From Cinclus cinclus (lineage: Eukaryota > Chordata > Aves > Passeriformes > Cinclidae), in the NCBI RefSeq assembly GCF_963662255.1, contig NC_085053.1, positions 992,001 to 1,056,000 of the forward strand: a DNA stretch of 64,000 bases. Direction: 5' to 3'. Each line of letters begins with the position of its first letter. Within the stretch, counting starts at the first letter, position 1. Positions 55,848 through 64,000 of the stretch are shown piece after piece. The position numbers were made by a program, and so were the translations under genes. The notes under the pieces are model-generated. The model was not told where the DNA came from. It saw only the letters and a program-made list of their open reading frames with translations, and ran no database searches.

Positions 55848-58800
55848 CTACAAATAAGCAAAAGCAGCTGCCAGGATGGCCATCACCCCAACCAGCTTGA
55901 AGATTAGGGGAATGACAGGGGCTGAGGTGCTCTCTTCCACATGTCGTGTCTGCAGGGGTTTGAGGATGCGCTGCCGCTGGGTGAGGATGGCGGCCCTGGC
56001 ACCGGCCCACGCGCCCGGGCCCCGCAGCCGGTACTGATACGGTGTGCAGGGACCGAAGGCCACCTCTGCCGCCAGCCTGGGGTCCGTGAGGAACAGCGTG
56101 AGCAGGCTGGGCTTGACCCCCAGCTGGCAGGCGAGTTCGTCCATGTAAGGGATGTAATCCACCTGGATGGTGTGCCGCTGGCTCTTCACGTACCTGCGGG
56201 CAGAGAGGGAGGGCAGGTAGGTGCTGGAAACAGAGCTGGCATATGCCCTGCACACCAGAAAGGTGGTATTGGACAGACTGGACTGTGGGTAGTGTGGCAA
56301 ATCACATCCCTGGCCTCTGCTGGCACACACAAATGTGCCAGGGCATGCTTGGGACAGGATGGATGCCCATAAGCAGCTGTGCTGAAGGTGCTCCCACAGG
56401 GATCTTACCGCTTTGCCATCGCTTCTTTCTTCTGCTCAATGTCAGCCTCCATGTCATGCCGTGGGGGCAGCTCATTCAGCCCTGGGGAGGATGAGACAGG
56501 ACACTGTGGTGCTGCCCTTGCTTTGGTGCTGTGCCTCTGCCAGCACCGCCATGGTGTGTGGTCTGGCACCTGAGGCATGTCCGAGTGCCTTGGGATGGAA
56601 AGGAGCAGCCCGTGGAGCTCAGGGTGTGGATGTCCCTGTGCCTCTCAGAGAAGAGACCATCTCACAGTGAGAGCCGCAAAGTAGCCATGCCATCACCATG
56701 GCCAGGATGGCACAACCAGCTGCTGCCTTCTCAACATGGCTGGGCACCATCTGCACTCACTCCAGGGCTGCATCCATAGGGCAGGTTTGCCTAACTTACC
56801 TTTGAAGACACGGGTGGCCCAGCGACACTGGAGCTCTGAGATGGGCATGATAGCACCCAGGGGCTGGATGAGGCCAATGAAAGCCAGCGTCGGCTTCTCC
56901 AGGTCAGGGGGAAACACATATTTGTAGAGGGAAATCTGGTTCTCCACCACCTTCACGCAGCCCTCGAGGAATGGGAAGGAGAAGCTGTATCCTGTGGCAA
57001 AAACCACGGCATCGACATCTTCCCTGGTGCCATCCTCAAAGATGGCAGACGTCTCCGTGAACTCCTGGATGTTTGGCTTCACCCGCACCCTGCCTGAAAT
57101 AATGCGGTTGGGCAGGTCATCGTTGATGGTCGGGTGCTGGTGAAAGACCCTGGAAGGTGCAAGGAACCATTAGGGCACTAGGAAGGGAGTGTTTCTGCTC
57201 AGTGTCCCGCTCCAGCTGCTGCTCCCTGCTCTGGGAATGCTCATCCCCAGGGATGTTTGGCAGCTGCCCCTGTACTGTTGGAGTCTCCAAGAGTCCTTGG
57301 AAGGGGCAGTGGTAGCTCCCTCAAGCTTTGCCTGGGCACAACAAAACTAATAACCCAGTCCAAGCACAGGGAGCACAGAACGGCGAAGCTGGGCAGCACA
57401 CAGAAGAAGACAGACAATCCCTTCTGGGCGGGGGGAGTGTTTGCTGATACCTGTGCTTTGGCTTCAGGCCATAACGTGAGTGGTCGAACCTGGCATTCAG
57501 CTTTTTCTCCATGTAGTCACATGCCATGGATAAGCTGAGCAGCTCCTGCAGGAATCTCTTCAAGCGAGTGGTTAAGATGGTGTCAATCGGGTAACCCTGA
57601 TCTCCAACACGGTTGAGGATCCACGCACCACGGCGGGTGCTGAGGAAGACCTAGACAAGGAAGAAGAATCATCACTGAGGGCAGTGATGGTCCTGGAAGG
57701 GCTTCCCTGCAGGGAACATGCCCTTGCCCTGGGATCACTCTGCTTTTTGCTGCCCAAGTGCTGGTAAAGACCTCTAGGGCAGAGGGAGCTGCTGTCTAGC
57801 ACCTTGCAGGGGAGTGGGACCAAGTCTCAGTTGCCTGGCAGCTGGGGTTGGCAGGAGCCAGCACTGTCACACAGCGAGTGCTGGCACAGAGCAGCAGCTG
57901 TGCAAGTGCCTTGGTCCTGGTGTCCCTGTGGGGCTGACAGTGCCTCACAGGGACAGTCCTGCCTGCTGGGACTCTACTCCTGCTTACCTGCTGGGCTGTT
58001 TGGCTGATCTCCACAGCCAGATCTGATCCCGAATTCCCGATCCCGATGACAACAACCCTTTTGTTTGTGAAAGCCTGAGCATCCTTGTAGTCTCGGCTGT
58101 GGAGGTAGCGGCCCTTGAACTTCTCAATTCCTGTGAGCAAGGAGGAAGGATGCTTGGCTTCCTGGTGCCAGGTTGGAGGATCTCCCCCCTAAAGACTGGA
58201 GATGTTCCCTTGCCCCACCAAACCACTCCTGGCAAACACAGGAGCACTCCTGGAATCAAAGCAAGGCAGAGAAATGCTGGGGCCAGGAAGGGAAGCAGCA
58301 GGGAGAATAGGGGTGGCACGGACTAACTTTCAAGAGTGTCTCCTTGTGCCAGTGTCCAGGGCAGTACCTGGGAAGGAGCTGAGCGGGAGATGTGCGTCGG
58401 TGTGGTGCCCACTGCACACCAGCACGGCGTCGAAGACGGCTGCCTCCTGCTTGCCCTCACTCTCCGTCACCACCTCCCACTGCCCGCTGCTGGCAAAGTC
58501 GGGGCGCTTGGACACGCGGCACACGCTGGTCTGGGCACAGGGGGAGCGGTGTCAGGCACCCTGTGCCCCCCATTGCCACTGCCACCTCCCCCTCGGGCCC
58601 CAGCTCTCACCCTGAAGCGGATGTGGCGCAGCAGGTCGAAGTGCTGGGCGTACATGCGGAAGTACTCCATGATCTTGGAGTTGTGCATGTAGTTGGGGAA
58701 GTCCTCGGGGATGGGGAAGTCGCTGAAGCACATCATCTCCTTGGAGGTGTTGATGATGACGGAGCGGTAGATGCTGGCACGGCCGTCCTCGGGGCACTCC

Positions 58801-59129
58801 TGTGGGGGCGAGGCACAGCTCAGCGCTGCCTGGGCAAGGATGGGGAAGGATGGCTGGGGCTGATCAGATGCTCCTTTTCATGGAGTCCCTGCCTTCAGTG
58901 TCACCCAGAGGATCCCACTGTGGCCGGTTGCCACCCCACCAGCCACCGAGGATCACCGTACTGACCCCAAACAGAACACGTGGCCAGCAGGGTTTACCTC
59001 AAACCTCCAGAGGCCTCCGATGTCGCCAGTCCTCTCGAAGCAGACGGGCTCCAACCCCTCCTGGAGGCAGGCTTTGATGGCGCACAGCCCGCTGCTGCCC
59101 CCGCCGATGATGGCCACCTTCTTTGCCAT
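55848..59129 (-). CDS. FMO5: Flavin-containing monooxygenase, FMO5-like copy B
   Basis: Tandem paralogue of copy A with the same eight-exon structure: 59129-58998, 58799-58611, 58530-58368, 58130-57988, 57650-57451, 57149-56800, 56481-56409, 56193-55848, giving 531 aa. The FAD motif GGGSSG is at residues 9-14. The FMO signature [11 protein letters not shown], the NADPH motif GIGNSG and ATGY are all present. [14 protein letters not shown] is closest to mammalian FMO5 starts; an in-frame ATG four codons upstream exists. Exon 6 has one codon more than in copy A (GCVKVV versus GFKVM). The C-terminal segment [20 protein letters not shown] is a clear membrane anchor and differs from copy A. A minus-strand ATTAAA at about 55482 may be its poly(A) signal. 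Sequence suggests both copies are active. Confidence 0.94.
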
Positions 59130-59920
59130 GCTGCGCTCCACCGCCGGGTCTGCCCGGGGACAGCGTCGGACAGCGGGGCTGAGCGGCCTGGAGTGTGCAA
59201 GATTTTGACTCTAGTGCACCAAAGAGGTCCTAGGCAAGAGAAGCAGCCTCTCCGAAAATGTGTCTGGGGTTGCAAAGCCACTGCTGTCCCCCACCAGGCG
59301 TGGACCTGGCCGGTGCTGGGGGTGTTGCCTCTGGCAGCCTTAAGAAATCCTACCGAGTGTCAGGGAGCCTCAAAATCTCTCCGCCCACACCAGGTCCCGG
59401 CGGTGGAGTGCTGCGCCGTAATGTGGGAACCCACGGCTCCCTCCCAGGTGGGTGACAACCCCTCCGCCTGCCCTTTGCCCTCTCCCTTCCCCGGGGAGAC
59501 TCCTGTACTGCCGTCCCGGTGGCAGCTCGGGGGACACCCTTCACCGACCTGCGGCCGTGGGACGAGCAGCCCAGGGAAGGCTGGCGGCAGGCACGGAGCA
59601 GGACGAGGGTCCCGGCCGAGCTGCCCCAGCCCGTGACGCCGGAGCGCGGCCCAGCATTATGGCGCGCAGCGTTCGGGAGCGGGGCGTCCCCCTCCGTCAC
59701 TCCTCCCACGGGCGAGGAAAGGAAGCCAGGAACCGGCTGGGTCCAGGCCGGAGGGGAAAGGAGGTCAGGAGCTGGCTGGTCCAGGATGGAGGGGAGAAGA
59801 AGCCAGGAGCTGGACGGTTCCCGGCTGCCTGCATGGCTGCTCCAGCAGCCTGAGCCATCGCAGGCGCTGCGCGGGACACGGACACGCAGCCGCTCCTCGT
59901 GGTTGCGTGTTTAGTAAACA
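59130..59920 (-). promoter_or_regulatory. CpG-rich region upstream of FMO copy B
   Basis: Sequence right of the copy B start codon is CpG-rich to about 59.9 kb and probably holds its promoter and 5' UTR. An acceptor-like CCGGGCAG lies on the minus strand near 59150, so the UTR may be spliced. Open frames here on the plus strand have no family match. Confidence 0.4.
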
Positions 59921-62893
59921 AACGCTGCTCTGAACTTTTACCGTAGGATTATCAGGATTAGCCCACGCCCGGTAATTCTGGTAGCCGGGTGACACACGGC
60001 TCCGGCTGCTCCAGTGGCAGCTGGCACTGTGTCACCCACATCCTCTGTGTCCCTGGGCTGGGCATGTTGGCACAGTGTCCCTATAGCCACGGCTTACTCC
60101 GAAACAAACAAAATCCTTGGGGCCTGTGGAACCCCGGTGTGAGGAGCACCACACTCTTGGTGCGAGGGTGGCGAGATCAGTAAGGAAAAGGTTGCCCCTC
60201 ACAGCAGGAGGCACAGACCGGGTGGATCCCAACTCGCTGCTGGCTCCTGGCACAATCACAGCCAGACAGCCCCTGAGGCTTGCTGGGGAAATTTGCTCTT
60301 CCGTATGCAGAGAACTTTGCCGTAGAGCTGAGCAAGGCAGAGGGGCCAAGCTCTACAGCTGAAATTATTTTAACCTTCTAAAACCCATAGTATGTTTGCA
60401 GTAAGCTTAATAAAGCTTTTTGTCTTTTGCTGTCAGCAAGGGCTGATCTCTGCCTGGGGCAGAGGTGCTGAGCTGCCAACCCACACTCTGTCAAAAAGCA
60501 TCAAAAGCATCTTACCAAGCAAGAGATCAGCACAGGAATGGAGATGTGGCAGCACTGGCAGTGCTACTCTTCCTGCTCTGCTGTCAGCTGGCTTCTGGCT
60601 CTTCTGCAAGCTCTGCACAGACTGCCCAAGGGCAACAGGTACACGTGAGCTCTCCACTGCTCTGCTGTGCTATGAAACCTCTGTGCAGGTTGCCTCTGAA
60701 TTTGCCCTTCTCCCTACAGGACACTGCACAGCTCTGGACTTTACCCTGCTGTAGCTGGACTCAGTACAGACAAACAATGCTCTCAGGCACCAGGGTCATG
60801 CCATGGTATTTTGGACTAGGTTGGTATTTGGTTGGTTGGCATCTGTGGAAATTCAGAGTTTCTCATACCTGGCAAGCATCCAGGATGCAGTGTGCACAGC
60901 AGTGTCTTCCGTAGTGTCTGCTCTGGGCTTCCATAGTGGGCAAAAATGCCATGGGACAAGTGGAGCAGAAAGCTCTTCTGTCCTATTGGTGGGTTGCATC
61001 CATGCTTGGAGGAGCAGTGACAAGTGACAAGCATGGAAGGAGAGCGAAGGTCTCTCTGGGGGAGCTGGAGAAGCATAGAAGAGGTGGGAGGGTGGCCAGG
61101 CAGCCTGGTGACCCAGCAGGGCTGTGCAGTGCTGATGGTGGGGACTATCAGGACCTCATGGAGTGTTATACAAATGAGTCAAGACCAATTTTTTGGCACA
61201 CGCGTGTGGGAGCCACAGATGGACAGGTTGCTGCTGTACCCTCCAAGATGTAGAGAGGAAGACCCCAACAGCTCTAAGAACAGACAAAAACCATACTGTT
61301 TTGGAAAAGGTAGAGCAAATGTTTAGCACAGCACAACAAGCCCTGCCCACTTGGAGTATGTCACCTGCTTGCGTTCCCACCACAGGGCTGGCCTCTGCCT
61401 AGGGGTAGGAGGGCTGGCCAGAGTCCTGTGCAAATGCCAGACTGGCCTAGCTGGCTGCCAGGCATACAGTGCAACCCAGGGGATTATTTTTTTGTCACTG
61501 CAGCACCAACCCAGACCTGGAAGGTTTGCTGGCTCACCCTGTCAGAGGGTCAGGGCTCAGCTCCAGGGGGACTCTGTCATATCAAGCACTTAATTTCAGC
61601 CCCTGTACAACTGGCAGTGACAGGGTGCTCATACCAGCAGCCATCAGGCTGCTCCTGCACACTCCACCCAGGACAACAGCACAGTTAAACACTGCCTGGT
61701 CCTAATACAACTTAATTAGTGTTTTCCAGGGCTTGAGTGCACTAACAGACCTCAGTGACCACTAAGAGCCTCACCTGGGCCCAATCCCTCTACACACATA
61801 CCAGGGGCACTGTTTAAGCTGATTATTTGAGCTCAGTCTAGAGCCCTCACTCCCTGCTTGGCTGTGGTCCCTGATGAAGTGTATTCTGTGGTTTTCTGGC
61901 TCAGTCTCGGCCCCAGCTCTTTATTAAGGAGACCAGGCTCCTTGTGGTCTTCTCCTGCCAAGGACCAGCAGCCCCCTGTGGAAAACAGGCTGCCAGCAGT
62001 ACCAAGGGAGGAGAGCCAGCCTGCCTGGAGCACAGGGAGCTGTGGTGGCAATTGGCACAGCCAGGGCCACTTGCTGCAGGAGGTGCAAGCAAGGCTCAGA
62101 CCTGGGGCTGGGTGTATTTCTGGGCTGTGGGAAGGGGCTGGCTCTGCAAGACTCTCTCTGCAGCCTGGAATATGCTGTTGATCAGGAATTGCTGTGAATG
62201 CATTGTACCCCCTGAGAAACCGAAAATCCTGTGGAGGGAAAAAGGATCTGGGAAGCTCGGGACAAGAGCTTCAGGAGCAGGCTGCTGCTGGGAGCTGCTT
62301 CCCACTGGATGATCAACCCTTTACTGCCACTGTACTTTCCCCATAGCTCTGGGAGACACATGCTCAACATCTAGCCTTAGTGCAGCACTTAAATTGGGAG
62401 CAATAGGGAAGAAGTTGCTTAGGGAGGCAAAGATCTGTGTAACCCTGAGGAGACACCCCCGTGGGTCCCCTCCACTCAGGTGCTGTAGAGCAGGTTGTGC
62501 AGGGTATGCTTATGACAGCAGCATGATCAGTGTATTTATAGGCTACAGATACAGGGGTGATTGTAGAGAAACCTCTGCAAAGTCACAGCTACCACATACA
62601 CCATGGGCTATTGCAGGTGCCCAGTGAGAGCATGCAGATTCACAGTATTAGCAGCGAGTTGCCAGATGGGTGTGCTGAGCCCTCCCCAGGCTCTGCAGAG
62701 CCTGCTTTTGGTCACCAGAGAACACTCAGCGCAGACCCTGCCTGACAGCACAGCACCAGACAACTGAGTGCGGGCCCCAGAGCCTGCAGCACCGCTCGTG
62801 GAGAAGTCTTGCCAGGACCGATGGGGTTTAGGATGCCAGTTCAAGTGCCAGGATCCTCTCCCTGTGCATGCTCAGCTCTGCTTTGTGCCCAAG
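59921..62893. other. Intergenic region, FMO to PLPP6-like
   Basis: About 3 kb without a supported coding exon. A plus-strand AATAAA at about 60409 (AGCTTAATAAAGC) has no gene attached. A minus-strand AATAAA at 61920-61925 could end the PLPP6-like transcript, about 970 bp after its stop codon. The many short open frames show no conserved features. Confidence 0.5.
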
Positions 62894-63264
62894 TCAGTGG
62901 CTCCAGAATGCGAAGAGGGCGGGCGCGGTGGCCGGGGACAGCCAGCAGTGCTCCACCACGCCGTACAGCGCGTAGCCCAGCAGCAGCCCGAAGAGCACGT
63001 CCGTCATGTTGTGCCTGCCCAGCATGACCCGGGAGATGCTGACGATGAGAGCCCAGAGCACCACGAGCACCCGCAGCGGCACGGCCAGGACCAGGTGGCG
63101 CAGGACGAAACGGCAGACCAGAGCAGCCCTGGTGGCATGGCCCGAGGGGAAGGAGTACTTGTCCACAGAGATGGTGACGAACATGTCCATCTTGTTGTGC
63201 ATGGGCCGTGGCCGCCTGACGAGCCCCTTCACCACTGCCACCATCACCAGGTCCAGCAGCAACG
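62894..63264 (-). CDS. PLPP6-like PAP2 lipid phosphatase, last exon
   Basis: The terminal coding exon (123 codons plus two bases) of a PAP2-family phosphatase. Motif C1 KGLVRRPRP (KX6RP), C2 PSGH in [13 protein letters not shown], and C3 [12 protein letters not shown] (SRX5HX3D) are all intact, so the enzyme should be catalytic. Hydrophobic segments before C1 and between motifs mark membrane spans. The closest family I recognise is PLPP6, the polyisoprenoid/presqualene diphosphate phosphatase of ER and nuclear envelope, which ends in a similar CWLSP segment. PLPP7 lacks these active residues. The exon begins at an acceptor (CTCTCCCAG) at phase 1; upstream exons lie beyond the right edge. Human PLPP6 is, to my knowledge, intronless, so this is a related multi-exon gene or a lineage-specific structure. 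Confidence 0.85.
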
Positions 63265-63610
63265 CTGGGAGAGACAGAACAGGGTTACTGAAAGCACAAC
63301 CATCAGCTAAAGGAGCCAGCAGTGTTGGAAGAGACAGGAACGGGGTTACTGAAAGCACAGCCATGAGCTGAGGGAGCCAGCAGTGCTGGGAAAGACAGGA
63401 AAGGGGTTACTGAAAACGCAACCATCAGCTGAGGGAGCCAGCAGTAGGAACAGTGCTACTGAAAACACAACCATCAGCTAAAGGAGCCAGCAGTGCTGGG
63501 AGAGACAGGAACAGGGTTACTGAAAGCACAACCATCAACTAAAGGAGCCAACAACACTGGGAGAGACAGGAAAGGGGTTACTGAAAGCACAGTAATCAGC
63601 TGAGGGAGCC
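63261..63610. repeat. 61-bp minisatellite at the PLPP6-like exon boundary
   Basis: Six tandem units, one shortened, with a period of about 61 bp. The core is GGGTTACTGAAAGCACAACC followed by ATCAGCTAAAGGAGCCAGCA. The first unit overlaps the splice acceptor of the PLPP6-like exon. On the minus strand most units carry their own pyrimidine-rich CTCTCCCAG-like acceptor. Confidence 0.9.
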
Positions 63611-64000
63611 CTCGGCTGTCAAAGCTGCCTCAAGGTGGTGTTTTCCCCCATGGCTGGGAGAGCACAGCACACACCTGCTCTTGGCCTTGTGCAGCACAAT
63701 GAGCACATCTTCAACCTCTGCTCCTCTGCACACACCCTTCCTGCACCACCAGACCCTTGGCCTGCCACAGCCCACAACGCTCAGCCCATTTTCCCTCTGT
63801 GCAAAATCGGATCTTGCCATGACTTGGGGTTCGATCTGCTCCTTAATCTGAAGGCAGCAGTCATTAAGTCCCCACAGCTCCCTTCCTGGCAGTGCTGACT
63901 CTGCATTGCTCTGTCTGCCCTCGTGACCAGGGTCAAACTGACTGGGTGAATGATCAACCCACTCCACTTCAGCACAGGTCAGTGGGAAATGCACAGAGTT
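63611..64000. other. Presumed intron of the PLPP6-like gene
   Basis: No exon is recognised between the minisatellite and the window edge. A minus-strand open frame over much of this stretch has no PAP2 similarity. Confidence 0.4.

Noticed and set aside
60405..60440. AATAAAGC-containing stretch as a retroviral R/U5 boundary
   Set aside because: It looks LTR-like for about 30 bp, but there is no second copy in the window, no flanking inverted TG/CA ends and no internal genes.

Overview
This is vertebrate nuclear DNA and almost certainly avian. Multi-exon genes with GT-AG introns follow vertebrate exon structure. Introns are short and GC-rich, CpG islands mark promoters, and a 3'-truncated-type CR1 LINE lies at about 9.57-10.02 kb. 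The species cannot be fixed from the sequence alone. No bacterial, CRISPR or plasmid feature is present, and I found no new defence or biosynthetic system. The interest lies in gene architecture, duplication and repeats.

Layout. 0.2-3.1 kb, minus strand: PHGDH (3-phosphoglycerate dehydrogenase, first step of serine synthesis); its last exon lies left of the window. 3.5-13.3 kb: intergenic and upstream DNA with an LTR-like copy, a long purine tract running into a CpG island, a CR1 element, decayed retroviral gag/pol fragments with a second LTR-like copy, and a degenerate minisatellite. 13.3-42.1 kb, plus strand: PDE4DIP (myomegalin), a centrosome/Golgi coiled-coil scaffold. It has two alternative 5' ends: an upstream CM1 (gamma-tubulin-binding) end, and an internal CpG promoter at about 17.1-17.3 kb driving an EB1-binding-type first exon. 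About 40 exons could be joined in frame, giving roughly 2,228 aa for the EB-type form and about 2,105 aa for the CM1 form. 43.1-50.1 kb, minus strand: PRKAB2 (AMPK beta-2), complete at 274 aa. 50.3-59.2 kb, minus strand: two complete FMO5-like flavin monooxygenase genes in tandem (535 and 531 aa) with patchwork identity typical of gene conversion. 59.2-62.9 kb: intergenic. 62.9-63.3 kb, minus strand: the last coding exon of a PLPP6-like PAP2 lipid phosphatase, whose acceptor sits at the edge of a 61-bp minisatellite.

The genes do not form one pathway. PHGDH is metabolic, PDE4DIP organises microtubules, PRKAB2 is an energy-sensor subunit, and the FMOs and PLPP6-like enzyme are membrane or ER enzymes. 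The gene order is informative: the human counterparts lie on both sides of the chromosome 1 centromere (PHGDH at 1p12; PDE4DIP, PRKAB2 and FMO5 at 1q21), while here they sit within 60 kb.

All splice sites were placed by eye from reading-frame continuity, splice consensus and remembered family sequence. None has been tested against transcripts.
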